A stretch of DNA of 64,000 nt from Hydrogenimonas cancrithermarum (GCF_030296055.1 NZ_AP027370.1:1192501-1256500), one strand, 5' to 3'. Numbered from the stretch's first letter, positions 48,363 to 58,945 are shown. A program made the numbers and translations. Notes: generated by a model not told the origin, from the sequence alone.

Positions 48363-48803
48363 TCATTTGAGCAAAAGCCCACTGCCATTCATGGGGGTCG
48401 AGCGTTTTTCGGCATAGATACGTTTGCCGTCGATCACGTCATATTTCCAGATCGGAGCGTTGGCTTTGAAATCTTCGACGAAGGCATCGAGCATCTCGAG
48501 TGCCACACGCCGCTTGGGACTGAAAATGGCGCAGGCGAAGGAAGATTTATGCACCGGAACATCGCCTTCGCTATGGGCCATCGCGAGCAACGCACCCTCT
48601 TTGGCCAGTTTCTCTTTCCATCTGCCGAACCACTGTTCGAGCACCGGACGGTAAATATCGAAACTCAGCGCTTCGATACCCCCTTCTTCACGGATCGTTC
48701 CAACGAAACTCACCATCGCACCGAAGTTTTTGTCGTGCTCCGCATCGTACCAGCGGCTCAGCAACTCCTCGACATCGATCGGTCCTTTGTATATCAACAC
48801 CAT
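48363..48803 (-). CDS. moaE: Molybdopterin synthase catalytic subunit MoaE
   Basis: The 146-residue subunit contains GAMVSFVGTIRE near residue 28, LAMAHSEGDVPVHKSSF near 93, FSPKRRVALEML near 114 and the lysine region IWKYDVIDGKRIY near 127, which belongs to the MoaE active site. It converts precursor Z to molybdopterin using sulfur carried by MoaD. It lies 3 bases after moaD. Confidence 0.94.
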   Translation of the reverse strand: MVLIYKGPIDVEELLSRWYDAEHDKNFGAMVSFVGTIREEGGIEALSFDIYRPVLEQWFGRWKEKLAKEGALLAMAHSEGDVPVHKSSFACAIFSPKRRVALEMLDAFVEDFKANAPIWKYDVIDGKRIYAEKRSTPMNGSGLLLK

Positions 48804-48806
48804 CGC

Positions 48807-49031
48807 TCACCCGCCGCATACCGGAGGAAGAAGCGATATTCTATCCCCCTCTTTCAATTCGATATCGAGCGTGTTGACCATCGTGTCGTTGACGGCGACG
48901 GCGGACTGCTCGAGCCATTTCGCGATCTCGGGGTCCCTCTTCAGGACTTCGGCCACATCGGCGAGTGTTTTGGCGTCTATTTCGATCGGGGCTTTGCCGA
49001 TTGGCCCCAAAAATTCCACTTTGACCATCAT
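48807..49031 (-). CDS. moaD: Molybdopterin synthase sulfur carrier MoaD
   Basis: The 74-residue ubiquitin-like protein ends in the essential Gly-Gly (LPPVCGG), which becomes the C-terminal thiocarboxylate. It has the usual VEFLGPIGK start and EGDRISLLPP strand. It donates sulfur to MoaE. Two adjacent ATGs exist; GAGGGA spacing slightly favours the second (49028). Its minus-strand TATAAT (complement of 49054-49059) overlaps the divergent mqnA promoter. Confidence 0.92.
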   Translation of the reverse strand: MMVKVEFLGPIGKAPIEIDAKTLADVAEVLKRDPEIAKWLEQSAVAVNDTMVNTLDIELKEGDRISLLPPVCGG

Positions 49032-49046
49032 TTTCCCTCAATTTTT

Positions 49047-49075
49047 TGGAACGATTATAGCACAGTGGGTATAAT
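49047..49075 (+). promoter_or_regulatory. Promoter of mqnA, predicted leaderless transcript
   Basis: TATAAT at 49070-49075 ends six bases before the mqnA ATG (49082), with a weak TTGGAA at about 49046. Transcription starting about 7 bases after the -10 box would begin at or next to the start codon. No ribosome site precedes the ATG. Confidence 0.55.
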
Positions 49076-49081
49076 GGCACT

Positions 49082-49747
49082 ATGATTTTTGGAAAAATAG
49101 AATATCTCAACCTGCTGCCCTTTCATCTCTTTTTGAAACGCGCTTTACGCCACGGTATAGAGAAGAAAGCGTGGCAGAAACGCGGTTCGGTCCCCTCCCG
49201 GATCAACCGTGCATTCGAAGCAAGACGGGTCGATGCGGCCGTCATCTCCAGCATCAAAAGCAGAGGAAGAGAATGCACCGATTTCGGTATCGTCGCTGAC
49301 GGCGAGGTGATGAGCGTTCTCGTTCTGCCGGGAAAAAGCCGCCGAGACACGGATTCGGACACATCCAACGCGCTGGCGAGCCTTCTGGGGATCGAGGGAG
49401 AGGTGATGATAGGGGACAAGGCACTGCGATATCGGCTCGCCAATCCGGGCGAAGGTATCGACCTCGCCGAAGCATGGAAAGAGCGGACTGGCCTCCCTTT
49501 TGTTTTCGCGAGGTTGTGCGCCCATTCCAGACATATCCGGCGTCTCAGACGGCTGACGCAACGCTTTTTCACCTCTCCTCCAAAAATTCCCTACCGAATC
49601 CTGAGGAGAGAGGCGAAGGCCCGCGGATTGAACGCTGCGGAACTTCGGAATTATCTGAATAAAATCTACTACCGGCTTGGCTGGCGGGAAAAAAGGGCGC
49701 TCAAACGCTTTTTACGAAACGAACGAAGAGGCAGAAGAAAAAGATGA
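49082..49747 (+). CDS. mqnA: Chorismate dehydratase MqnA (futalosine menaquinone pathway)
   Basis: The 221-residue product begins MIFGKIEYLNLLPFHLFLKRAL, the MqnA/MqnD periplasmic-binding-like fold. It continues with SRINRAFEARRVDAAVISSIKS and GEVMSVLVLP. In Campylobacterota MqnA dehydrates chorismate in the futalosine route to menaquinone. The C-terminal 60 residues are very basic. It appears to be leaderless and overlaps the cytochrome c peroxidase gene by four bases (ATGA). Confidence 0.85.
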   Translation: MIFGKIEYLNLLPFHLFLKRALRHGIEKKAWQKRGSVPSRINRAFEARRVDAAVISSIKSRGRECTDFGIVADGEVMSVLVLPGKSRRDTDSDTSNALASLLGIEGEVMIGDKALRYRLANPGEGIDLAEAWKERTGLPFVFARLCAHSRHIRRLRRLTQRFFTSPPKIPYRILRREAKARGLNAAELRNYLNKIYYRLGWREKRALKRFLRNERRGRRKR

Positions 49748-50691
49748 AAATGAAATATACGCTTCTTTTTATACTTTTGATAGGAGGTGCGCTTCATCTA
49801 TCGGCGGACGAACCGATTCAACCCATCCCTAAAACCATTCCCTACGATCACAAAAAAGCGGAACTCGGCAGGCTGCTTTTCATGGATCCGATGCTCTCTT
49901 CCGACGGTACGGTTAGCTGCCACAGCTGCCACGATTTCGACCATGGCGGAGCGGACCCGAGACCCGTTTCGATCGGCGTACACGGGAAGCCCGGCAATGT
50001 CAACGCCCCGACGGTCTTCAACAGCTACTTCAACTTCCGCCAGTTCTGGAACGGCCGCGCCAAAGACCTGAAAGACCAGGCCAACGGACCGCTCCACAAT
50101 CCCGTCGAGATGGATATGATTCCCAAAGAGATCGAAACCTACATATCGAAAAACGGATACTACAACAGACTCTTCCGCGAAGTTTTTCACTCCGAACCCT
50201 CCTACCCGAAAGCGCTCGAAGCGATCGCGGAGTTCGAAAAGGCGCTCATCACGCCCAATTGCCGTTTTGACCGATACATGAGAGGAGAAATTGAACTCTC
50301 CGCTATGGAGAAAAAAGGGTACAGGCTCTTCAAAACCCTCGGATGCATCACCTGCCACAACGGAATCAACGTCGGAGGCAACAGCTACCAGAAATTCGGT
50401 CTCATCTTCCCTTACGTCTGGAGAGCGGAAAATCCCGACAGATATGCCATCACCCACGATCCGAAAGACAAGAATGTCTACAAAGTCCCGACGCTCAGAA
50501 ACATCGCGCTCACAGCCCCCTACTTTCACGACGGGAGCGCGAAGAGTCTCGAAGAGTCTCTTCGTAAAATGGGCCACCACAATCTCGGTTTCGAACTGGA
50601 AGAGGAGGAGATCACGGCTCTGAAAGCTTTCTTGAACGCTCTCACCGGCGAAAAACCCGCCATTTTGCGAGAGGGCGGGCGAAAGCGATGA
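49744..50691 (+). CDS. Periplasmic diheme cytochrome c peroxidase family protein
   Basis: The 315-residue product has a signal peptide (ends near LHLSADE) and two heme sites, CHSCH (59-63) and CITCH (201-205). LGRLLFMDPMLSSDGTVSC and APYFHDGSA are typical of bacterial CcpA/MauG-family proteins. It should reduce hydrogen peroxide with cytochrome c electrons. It lies between mqnA and the GGDEF-EAL gene with 4-base overlaps at both ends. The MauG-like oxidase alternative is less likely. Confidence 0.9.
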   Translation: MKMKYTLLFILLIGGALHLSADEPIQPIPKTIPYDHKKAELGRLLFMDPMLSSDGTVSCHSCHDFDHGGADPRPVSIGVHGKPGNVNAPTVFNSYFNFRQFWNGRAKDLKDQANGPLHNPVEMDMIPKEIETYISKNGYYNRLFREVFHSEPSYPKALEAIAEFEKALITPNCRFDRYMRGEIELSAMEKKGYRLFKTLGCITCHNGINVGGNSYQKFGLIFPYVWRAENPDRYAITHDPKDKNVYKVPTLRNIALTAPYFHDGSAKSLEESLRKMGHHNLGFELEEEEITALKAFLNALTGEKPAILREGGRKR

Positions 50692-52814
50692 ACCGGCTCT
50701 TCGCGAAAGTTGGCATCGCCCTGACGGCCGCGCTGCTCGGCATCGGCATCATCCTCTATCAGCAAAATTCTCTCAAAGAGAGTTTCGGTCGGATCGAATC
50801 GACCAACCAGACCTTCCAGAAACTCCATACCGACATCGTGACGCTCCAGCATACGGTTCTTCAGGCCAACTATTTTCTCTATTTCAACACCGACAGGATT
50901 CTTCAGGAGAGCAAAACCATCACAAACGAACTCCAATCGCTCGAAAAAAAGATCCGTGACAACGCCGACTACTATCCCTATACCCTTCACCATTTGCGAA
51001 AGACCCAAGCGCTTTTCGCAAAGCGGGTCGAAACGATCCACGATTTTCTGACCCTGAACGCCTCCTTGAAAAACAGTTTCGTCTATCTGCCGACACTGGC
51101 ACGCAAAGCCTATACGCTCTTCGATATCACGAAACCGCTGGACCGGGAAATCATCCTGCTCCTTTCGAAAATCAACACCAGCCTTTTTCTCGCGAAAAAC
51201 GCGCTCGACGAATCGTTCGTCGAAGAGCTGCACACGTACGAAAAGGAGCTGGCCGGCTATCTGAGACGTATCGGCGAGAAACGGAAAGCGCGTCTGCTGG
51301 AAGCCTCATACAGGCATCTCAATGTCTTCGTCTCCTATTTTCCGAGGTTTCATAAAGAGTTGAACGAAATTCTCGACAAATCGATGGTGCACAGCCTCGA
51401 GAAGACCTTCCGTCTCTTTTCGAAAGAGAGCAAAAAGGAGCTGGACCACATCAATACGATTGGAAACGTTTTCCTGCTCATCTATCTCGGCACCATTCTG
51501 GTCGTGATCTATTTCATTATCCATTCCGAAAAAGAGAATATCCGGTTGAAGAAGATGCGCGATTGGCTGGAAAAGTCGCTCGTGACCGATCCGCTTACGG
51601 GCCTTTTGAACAGAGAGGCGTACCATCACCGTAAGAACCTTCTATCGAAACCCGCACTGATTTTGCTCAATATCGACCGCTTCAAACATATCAACGAGTT
51701 TTACGGCGCCGCCATCGGCGATGCCGTCTTGCAAGAGTGCACCAAACGACTCAAAACCCTCCTTCAGACATCACAGAAAGCGTCTCTCTACCGTCTGGGA
51801 GGAGACGATTTCGGCGTTTTGTTCGAGTATGAAAACCAGGATGAGATCGAAGCGCTGATCGGAGAGATATTCGACAGCTGCGACAACACCTCCTTCGAGA
51901 TAAACGGACTCGTTATCGATATCTCCATGTCCGCAGGCGCCAGCACGGCAAAAGAGCGCCTCCTGGAAACGGCGGACATGGCCCTCAAGGCGGCCAAATC
52001 ATCCAGGCGTAGCCGCTATCTGATCTTCAATCCCTCCATGGACGTCTCCGAAACGATCGCCCGCAACATCCATGCCATTCAACAGCTCAAAACCGCCATC
52101 GCGAATGATGAAATTTTCCCCTATTTCCAGCCGATCGTCGATCTCGAAAGCGGAAAAACGGTCAAATACGAAGCCCTTGCACGCATGCGAACCGCGAGCA
52201 AAGAGGTTCTCACACCCTACCACTTTCTCGAAGCGGCGAAACAGGCGAAACTGAGCGGGACCATCACCGCAACCATTCTGCGCCAGACACTCGAAACGGC
52301 GCGCCAAAGCGGCGCGCACTTCAGCGTCAATATCTCGTCGGGAGATATCGCGAGCAGCTACGATAAAAAGATCATCTGTGGTCTTTTGCATGAATACGAA
52401 GAGATTGCGGACCGGATCACTTTTGAGATACTCGAAAGCGAAGAGATCGAGGATTACGAACTGGTGGCCGATTTTCTCAACCGGGTCAGACATCACGGCT
52501 GCAAGATCGCCATCGACGATTTCGGAAGCGGCTACTCCAATTTCGAAAAACTGCTGCAGCTCGATATCGATTTTCTGAAAATCGACGGTTCACTCATCAA
52601 AAATATCGACCACGACACCCACGCCGAACTCATCGTCCGAACCATCGTCGAATTCGCCAAAGGCGCGGGCATCGAAACGGTCGCGGAGTTCGTCCACTCC
52701 GAAGCGGTATTGAGAAAGGTGAAAAGCCTGGGCATCGGGTTTGGACAGGGCTTTTTTCTCGGCAAGCCACTCCCTTTTTCGGATTGTCCGGAGTGCCAAA
52801 TAAAAGATTCATGA
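50688..52814 (+). CDS. Membrane sensor with GGDEF and EAL domains (c-di-GMP turnover)
   Basis: The 708-residue protein has an N-terminal helix (about 8-24), a 235-residue helical periplasmic domain and a second helix (about 261-280). A GGDEF domain follows (TDPLTGLLNREAY near 299, RLGGDDFGVLF near 370; no RxxD inhibition site just upstream). The EAL domain (YEALARM near 494) retains the Asn, Glu, Asp-Asp (IDDFGSGYSN near 609), Lys and Gln residues of active phosphodiesterases. Net activity may be c-di-GMP hydrolysis. ATGA-coupled to the peroxidase gene. Confidence 0.88.
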   Translation: MNRLFAKVGIALTAALLGIGIILYQQNSLKESFGRIESTNQTFQKLHTDIVTLQHTVLQANYFLYFNTDRILQESKTITNELQSLEKKIRDNADYYPYTLHHLRKTQALFAKRVETIHDFLTLNASLKNSFVYLPTLARKAYTLFDITKPLDREIILLLSKINTSLFLAKNALDESFVEELHTYEKELAGYLRRIGEKRKARLLEASYRHLNVFVSYFPRFHKELNEILDKSMVHSLEKTFRLFSKESKKELDHINTIGNVFLLIYLGTILVVIYFIIHSEKENIRLKKMRDWLEKSLVTDPLTGLLNREAYHHRKNLLSKPALILLNIDRFKHINEFYGAAIGDAVLQECTKRLKTLLQTSQKASLYRLGGDDFGVLFEYENQDEIEALIGEIFDSCDNTSFEINGLVIDISMSAGASTAKERLLETADMALKAAKSSRRSRYLIFNPSMDVSETIARNIHAIQQLKTAIANDEIFPYFQPIVDLESGKTVKYEALARMRTASKEVLTPYHFLEAAKQAKLSGTITATILRQTLETARQSGAHFSVNISSGDIASSYDKKIICGLLHEYEEIADRITFEILESEEIEDYELVADFLNRVRHHGCKIAIDDFGSGYSNFEKLLQLDIDFLKIDGSLIKNIDHDTHAELIVRTIVEFAKGAGIETVAEFVHSEAVLRKVKSLGIGFGQGFFLGKPLPFSDCPECQIKDS

Positions 52815-52942
52815 TTTTCAGCTAAAATCACCTATACGCGATAGAATCTGGATGTTTCATTTTCCGCCCTCAGACAGAGCCAAACGAATGGAAGCTTCAC
52901 CGAAGCCGGCTTTGTCAAAAAATTTCAGACAAAAGGTAAACC

Positions 52943-55900
52943 ATGGATTTGGATCAACGATACGCCAATACCTGCCTACAGATACTAAGAAGTGACGACC
53001 TCACGCTTCCGGAGACGATCGAAAAAGAGCTTTCAACCCACCCCTTCGCAGCGGAGTTTATCGAAGACGAGAATGGTGCGCTCTATCTGAAGATCTACAG
53101 CACACACCATTTTATGTTGACGCAGATCGTACCACTTCTGAAAAATATCGGTCTGGCCGTCCACAGTGAAATCACCTACGAAATCCCTTTCGGAGAAAAA
53201 AAGATATCGGTCAGCCGCTATCGGATCGGAAACGAGCGTGTCGACGATATCAAGCGGACGAAAAAGAATATTCTCGAGCTTCTGGAAACGATGCTCTGCC
53301 ACCCGAAACTCCCCAACACACCGCTTTTGCAGCTCACTCTGCTCGAAAATTTTTCCCCCCGGGAACTCGAGTTGCTCAACGCACTGATCGATTTCGAAAA
53401 CCAGTTGGTCCTCTCCTTCAACCGCGTGACGATCACCGATGTTCTCATCAAACATCACCAAATCACCAAATCGCTTCTGACCTACTTCTATTTGAAATTC
53501 AACCCTGCCCTCAAACGCAGAAAAGAGCAGATGAACGAGAGCGAAAAGAGGATCGAAAAGATGCTCCATCCCATTACCCACATCACGGAAGATATGGTCA
53601 TCCGTATGCTCTTCGAGATGATCCGACAGATGGTAAGAACCAACTTTTTTCTCGAAAAGGAGACGATCGCATTCAAAACACACACGGATCGAATCCAAGG
53701 CAAACTGGAGGGGATCCAGCCCCACATCGAAGCTTTCGTCCACCACTATCGTCTCAGCGGGGTCCATCTACGCATGGGAAAAGTGAGCAGGGGGGGAATC
53801 CGCTGGAGCGATCGATTCGAAGATTTCCGCGTCGAAATCCACTCTTTGATGCTTACGCAGGAGGGGAAAAATGCCGTCATCATTCCCCGTGGTGCAAAAG
53901 GAGGGTTTATCATACGTCTTCCGAGAGAAGAGATCGACCGCAATACTTTTAAACATTTCTACGAACTCTATATCGATGCCCTACTCGACCTTGTCGACAA
54001 TCAGGAGGAGGGAAGAACGATCGTCAATCCGAAAATCGTCCGATACGATGGAGACGACACCTATCTTGTCGTCGCGGCCGACAAAGGAACCGCCCATATG
54101 AGCGATACCGCCAACGCGATCGCGCTAAAAAGAGCGTTCTGGCTGGGCGATGCGTTTGCGAGCGGAGGAAGCAACGGATACAACCACAAAGAACTCGGCA
54201 TTACCGCCAAAGGAGCGATGCGTTCCGTGGAGCGCTTTTTTATCGAACGGGGCATCAACTTCTACGAAACACCGATAACCGTCGTCGGCATCGGGTCGAT
54301 GAATGGGGATGTCTTCGGCAACGGTATGCTGCTGAGCCGCCATTTCAGGTTGCTGGCGGCCATAAGCCATAACGAAATCTTCATCGATCCAGACCCCGAC
54401 CCGGAGATCTCCTACCAGGAGAGAAAACGCCTCTTCGCCGCGAGCCCCAAAGGGGGATGGCGATACTACGATCCTGAAAAGATCAGCGAAGGTGGCGGTG
54501 TCTTCGGACGCGACGAAAAGGAGATCCTGCTTTCGAACGCGATGCAGAAACTCTTCCGGACGACACGCCAGAGTATGAGCGGTGAAGAGATCGTGCAGGC
54601 CGTCTTGCGCTTGAAAGCGGATATGCTCTTCAACGGTGGCGTCGGAACTTACGTCAAAGCGAGTTGGGAGAGCAATCTCGACGTCGGCGACAAAGCGAAC
54701 GAAAATGTCCGCATCGACGCGTCCGACCTGAAGGTTCATGCCGTTTGCGAAGGGGGAAATCTCGGATTCACGCTTCCTGCACGGATCGAATATGCGAAAG
54801 CGGGCGGCTTCATCAATCTCGACGCCATCGACAACTCCGCCGGCGTCAATACCAGCGATTACGAGGTCAATCTGAAAATCACGCTCGGTGCACTTGTAAG
54901 AAAGGGACAGCTGGACGACAAGAGCCGCCTCGAAGCGCTACAGCACCAGGCGGAAATGGTCACCAACAGGGTACTCTGGACCAACTACCACCAGTCGCTC
55001 GCCATTTCACTCGACTATCGCCGAAGCCAGCGCGATATGGTGCCGTTTCTACAGGCGATCGCCCTGCTCGAACGCGAACTTCCCGTCTTCAGCCGAAAAC
55101 AGTTCCACATCCCCAAAGACGAAAAAATCGAGCAAGTACTCGATTCAAACCAGGGGCTCGTTCGTCCCCTACTCGGCACACTTCTCTCCTACGCCAAAAT
55201 ATTTCTGAAACGCCAGCTTCTCGAAAGCGACCTACTCGAAGAGTCGTTCGCCCAGGAGTACCTGCTCAAATATTTCCCAAAAACCTTTACCACCATCTAC
55301 GAAGACGAAATACTCGGCCATCCCCTAAGGCGCGAAATCGCCGCTACCGTTATGGCCAACAGGGTCGTCAACAATGCAGGGGTCACCTTCGTCAGCGATT
55401 TCGACGAACTCGGCAACGAACGTTTCGTATCGAAAGTCAAAAGTTATCTGATATGCAACCAACTCTTCGGCTCCAACGATATCCGGTTCGAAATCTTCCG
55501 TCACGATTATGCGATGGAGGCCCAAAAGCAGTATGAACTGCTCTTCGAAATCGAGACGACGCTGGAGTTCAGCGTCAACTGGATGATACGCCATCTCTCA
55601 CCCGAGCAGATCCATGCGCCGACACTTCTTCGGTACAAGAGCGAACTGGCGACCCTGATGGAGATGACACCGGATGAAAACATCGTTCCGATCGTCAACG
55701 AAAAGAGCCCGATCAACCGCTTTTTTCACCATCTTCCCTACATGAAATTCACTGTTGCCGCGATCATTCTGCATGAAAAGAACCACCGCCGCTTCGACGA
55801 AACGGCGAAGCTGATGTACGCCATCATCAAAGAGCTTCATATCAACGAAATCATGGAAGCACTGGAAAATTACCGTCCGAAAAACAAAGAGGAGCATACG

Positions 55901-56152
55901 ATCAAAAAGCAGCTCGAAGAGTTCATCGAGTTCGCCGTCACCTCTCTGAGCGAAAAAGTGATCCACTACCAGAGAAAGAACGAAACGATGGAAGAGGCAC
56001 TCAAAAGCTACCTTCACGATTGCGAAGAACGGTACACTTTCCTTCAGGAGAGTTTTGGAAAATTCATGGAACAGCCCGTCATCGAAAGGCTCGAGGATAT
56101 CGCGATCCTCGTCAACAGCCTGATCCAGATGACCGTGGAGAATCCCATTTAA
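52943..56152 (+). CDS. NAD-specific glutamate dehydrogenase, 115-kDa class
   Basis: The 1069-residue enzyme has an N-terminal regulatory region of about 250 residues. The catalytic Glu/Leu/Phe/Val dehydrogenase core begins with RMGKVSRGGIRWSDRFEDFR near 273. The lysine motif IPRGAKGGF sits near 313, followed by DNQEEGRT and GSNGYNHKELG, then NAD-binding segments around 565-640. It oxidises glutamate to 2-oxoglutarate and ammonia. AAGG lies six bases before the ATG. It is much longer than the 450-residue hexameric form. Single gene after a 128-base spacer. Confidence 0.88.
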   Translation: MDLDQRYANTCLQILRSDDLTLPETIEKELSTHPFAAEFIEDENGALYLKIYSTHHFMLTQIVPLLKNIGLAVHSEITYEIPFGEKKISVSRYRIGNERVDDIKRTKKNILELLETMLCHPKLPNTPLLQLTLLENFSPRELELLNALIDFENQLVLSFNRVTITDVLIKHHQITKSLLTYFYLKFNPALKRRKEQMNESEKRIEKMLHPITHITEDMVIRMLFEMIRQMVRTNFFLEKETIAFKTHTDRIQGKLEGIQPHIEAFVHHYRLSGVHLRMGKVSRGGIRWSDRFEDFRVEIHSLMLTQEGKNAVIIPRGAKGGFIIRLPREEIDRNTFKHFYELYIDALLDLVDNQEEGRTIVNPKIVRYDGDDTYLVVAADKGTAHMSDTANAIALKRAFWLGDAFASGGSNGYNHKELGITAKGAMRSVERFFIERGINFYETPITVVGIGSMNGDVFGNGMLLSRHFRLLAAISHNEIFIDPDPDPEISYQERKRLFAASPKGGWRYYDPEKISEGGGVFGRDEKEILLSNAMQKLFRTTRQSMSGEEIVQAVLRLKADMLFNGGVGTYVKASWESNLDVGDKANENVRIDASDLKVHAVCEGGNLGFTLPARIEYAKAGGFINLDAIDNSAGVNTSDYEVNLKITLGALVRKGQLDDKSRLEALQHQAEMVTNRVLWTNYHQSLAISLDYRRSQRDMVPFLQAIALLERELPVFSRKQFHIPKDEKIEQVLDSNQGLVRPLLGTLLSYAKIFLKRQLLESDLLEESFAQEYLLKYFPKTFTTIYEDEILGHPLRREIAATVMANRVVNNAGVTFVSDFDELGNERFVSKVKSYLICNQLFGSNDIRFEIFRHDYAMEAQKQYELLFEIETTLEFSVNWMIRHLSPEQIHAPTLLRYKSELATLMEMTPDENIVPIVNEKSPINRFFHHLPYMKFTVAAIILHEKNHRRFDETAKLMYAIIKELHINEIMEALENYRPKNKEEHTIKKQLEEFIEFAVTSLSEKVIHYQRKNETMEEALKSYLHDCEERYTFLQESFGKFMEQPVIERLEDIAILVNSLIQMTVENPI

Positions 56153-56170
56153 AAATGGGGAGATACGCCT

Positions 56171-57454
56171 CTATTCGCAGGGATCGGCGAGTATGAGTCC
56201 GATATCGGCGGCGAGCTTGGTGCGGTATTTGCAGTAGTCGAAACTCTCCACCTGCGCCACACCCTCTTCCACCGCCGCTCTCGCCACGGCCGCGGATTCC
56301 CAAAGCAATACCCGCTTGTCGAACGGTTTGGGGATCAGATAGTCGGGGCCGAAAGCGAGCTCCTCCCCACCGTAGGCATCTTTGACATATTGGGGAACCG
56401 GCTCTTTCGCCAGATCCGCAAGCGCTTTGGCCGCCGCCATCTTCATCCCCTCCGTGATCGCCGTCGCACGGACATCGAGCGCGCCTCGGAAAATGAAAGG
56501 AAATCCCAAAACGTTGTTGACCTGATTCGGGTAGTCGCTGCGGCCCGTACCCATCATCGCATCGTCACGCACTTCGGCGACCACTTCGGGCAAAATCTCC
56601 GGTACGGGATTCGCCAGGGCGAAGATGATGGGATCGGGTGCCATCGAAGCGACCATCTCTTTGGTCACGAGCCCCGCCCGAGAAAGGCCCAGCACCATGT
56701 CGGCACCGCGCATCGCATCTTCGAGGGTTCTGTCGGTGGTATCGAGTGCGAACTCGGCTTTGTAGGGGTTCAGGTCGTCACGTCCGCTGTGGATGACCCC
56801 TTTGGAGTCGAGCATCACGATCTCTTCGGCACCGAGCTGGCGGTACATCTTCGCACATGCAATACCCGCGGCGCCTGCACCGATGACGACGATCTTCATC
56901 TTCGAAATATCCTTTCCCGTCAACTCCAGTGCGTTCATGAGCCCCGCGCTCGTGATGATCGCCGTACCGTGCTGATCGTCGTGCATCACCGGAATGTTGG
57001 TAATTTTCTTCAGCTTCTCCTCGATTTCGAAACACTCCGGGGCTTTGATATCTTCGAGATTGATCCCGCCGAACGTCGGTTCGAGCGCTTTGCAGATCGC
57101 GATCAGCTTCTGCGGATCTTTTTCGTCGATCTCGATGTCGAAAGCGTCGACATTGGCGAACTTCTTGAAAAGGACCGACTTTCCCTCCATCACGGGCTTG
57201 CTCGCCCAGGGTCCGATATCGCCGAGTCCCAGCACCGCCGTTCCGTTCGTGATGACGGCGACGAGATTGGCTTTGTTGGTGTAGCGGTATGCCAATGCCG
57301 GGTCCTTCTCGATCGCCAGGCACGGCTCCGCCACGCCCGGAGTGTAGGCCATCGAAAGGTCTCGGGCGCTGTCGCAAGGCTTGGTGATCGCGATACCGAT
57401 CTTGCCGCCTTCATGGTATTTTAGGACTTCGTCTTTTGTGATGCTATGAGGCAC
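56171..57454 (-). CDS. maeB: Malic enzyme, short MaeB-type form
   Basis: The 427-residue enzyme has the malic enzyme signature ([16 protein letters not shown] near residue 37, [13 protein letters not shown] near 70, [12 protein letters not shown] near 155) and an NAD(P) motif [16 protein letters not shown] near 190. It lacks the C-terminal phosphotransacetylase domain of long MaeB. It decarboxylates malate to pyruvate. Cofactor preference cannot be settled by eye. Its start overlaps the gltX stop by 11 bases. Confidence 0.93.
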   Translation of the reverse strand: MPHSITKDEVLKYHEGGKIGIAITKPCDSARDLSMAYTPGVAEPCLAIEKDPALAYRYTNKANLVAVITNGTAVLGLGDIGPWASKPVMEGKSVLFKKFANVDAFDIEIDEKDPQKLIAICKALEPTFGGINLEDIKAPECFEIEEKLKKITNIPVMHDDQHGTAIITSAGLMNALELTGKDISKMKIVVIGAGAAGIACAKMYRQLGAEEIVMLDSKGVIHSGRDDLNPYKAEFALDTTDRTLEDAMRGADMVLGLSRAGLVTKEMVASMAPDPIIFALANPVPEILPEVVAEVRDDAMMGTGRSDYPNQVNNVLGFPFIFRGALDVRATAITEGMKMAAAKALADLAKEPVPQYVKDAYGGEELAFGPDYLIPKPFDKRVLLWESAAVARAAVEEGVAQVESFDYCKYRTKLAADIGLILADPCE

Positions 57455-58847
57455 TGGATTCCTTTATGGTGTTCAATAGTTTTTCGATGCGCGCAACGGT
57501 CTCTTGTTTGCCGACGATACTCATCACATCGCTCAGATCGGGGCCGCCGAGGCGACCGATAAGTGCGACGCGAAGCGGCATGCCGATCTTGCCGAAACCG
57601 ATCTCTTTTTCCTTGACGAAATTCTCCATCAGTGCATGGTAATCGGTCGGAAGATGCAACTCTCCGGCGGCATCTTCGATTTTCTGCACAAACGCTCTGA
57701 GAATCTCGGCGGCATTGCCTTTCATCGCCTTCTTGAGCGCTTTTTCATCGTAGCTTTCAGGTGTTTCGATCACCTCTTTGATCTGCTCCGCCATCTCTGC
57801 CAGCGTTTTGCATCGCTCTTTGAAAATGTCGAGCAGAATCTCGCGCTTGTCGTGGCTGAGCAGATAGAGGCCGAAATCTTCCAGCAGTTTCGCCAGACGC
57901 TCGTTGGAGCTGTTTTTGATGTAGTGGGCGTTGAGCCAGAGCAGCTTGTCCGGGTTGTACTGCGACGCGGAGGCGTTGATATCGGTCGGATCGAAGTGCT
58001 CGAGCATCTCCTCCATACTGAAAATCTCCTGGTCGCCGTGACTCCATCCCAGGCGTACGAGGAAGTTGAGCAGCGCTTCGGGAAGATAGCCGGCACGCTT
58101 GTAGTCCATGACATCGGCCGCGCCGTCGCGTTTGGAGAGCTTCTTTCCCCCTTCGCCCAGGATCATCGGCACATGATAGAAACGCGGCAGTTCGAAGCCG
58201 AGCGCTTCGTAGACGATGATCTGCTTGGGCGTGTTGTAGAGGTGGTCGTCACCGCGGATAACGTCGGTCATCCCCATCAGCGCGTCGTCGATCGCGACAA
58301 CGAAGTTGTAGGTCGGAGTCCCGTCGCTTCGGGCGATGATGAAGTCATCGACTTCATCGGCTTTGATCGTGATGGTCCCTTTGATCCCGTCTTCGAAAAC
58401 GATTTCGCCCTCCAGCGGCGCCTTGATGCGCACGACCGGTTCGACCCCCTTCGGCGGCGTTCCGGTGAAATCACGATAGCGCCCGTCGTAGCGCGGCCGC
58501 TCTTTTTTCGCCATCTGCTCTTCGCGGAGCTTGTCGAGCTCCTCTTTGCTCATGTAGCAGTAGTAGGCCTTCCCCTCGTCGAGCAGCTTCAGGATGTAGC
58601 TTTTGTAGAGGTCGAACCGGTCGGACTGATAGACGGGTTCGCCGTCGTAGTAGAGGCCGACCCAGTCGAACGCCTCGAGGATCGCTTTCGTCGCTTCGGC
58701 CGAGTTGCGGCTCTGGTCGGTATCTTCGATACGCAGCTTGAACTCCCCGCCGTTCCTCCGTGCCCAAAGATAGTTGAAAAGTGCGGTTCTCAGCCCGCCG
58801 ATATGCAAAAATCCCGTTGGTGACGGGGCAAAACGTGTCACTACCAT
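57444..58847 (-). CDS. gltX: Glutamate--tRNA ligase
   Basis: The 467-residue class I synthetase has [21 protein letters not shown] with the HIGH-type HIGG motif at the start, [11 protein letters not shown] near 215 and the KMSKS-type KLSKRDG near 248. It charges tRNA-Glu. Many Campylobacterota carry two GltX paralogues, one charging tRNA-Gln, and this sequence alone does not decide which is present. AAAGGTGG precedes the ATG at 58847; the longer frame from 58997 is rejected. Coupled to the malic enzyme gene. Confidence 0.95.
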   Translation of the reverse strand: MVVTRFAPSPTGFLHIGGLRTALFNYLWARRNGGEFKLRIEDTDQSRNSAEATKAILEAFDWVGLYYDGEPVYQSDRFDLYKSYILKLLDEGKAYYCYMSKEELDKLREEQMAKKERPRYDGRYRDFTGTPPKGVEPVVRIKAPLEGEIVFEDGIKGTITIKADEVDDFIIARSDGTPTYNFVVAIDDALMGMTDVIRGDDHLYNTPKQIIVYEALGFELPRFYHVPMILGEGGKKLSKRDGAADVMDYKRAGYLPEALLNFLVRLGWSHGDQEIFSMEEMLEHFDPTDINASASQYNPDKLLWLNAHYIKNSSNERLAKLLEDFGLYLLSHDKREILLDIFKERCKTLAEMAEQIKEVIETPESYDEKALKKAMKGNAAEILRAFVQKIEDAAGELHLPTDYHALMENFVKEKEIGFGKIGMPLRVALIGRLGGPDLSDVMSIVGKQETVARIEKLLNTIKESSAS

Positions 58848-58945
58848 AATTTGTCCACCTTTGAAAATAGTTGGGCCATTATAGTTTCTTTTAGATAAAA
58901 AGCTGATACAATATCGGCTATAACTATTGTGAGGTATCCACCGAG

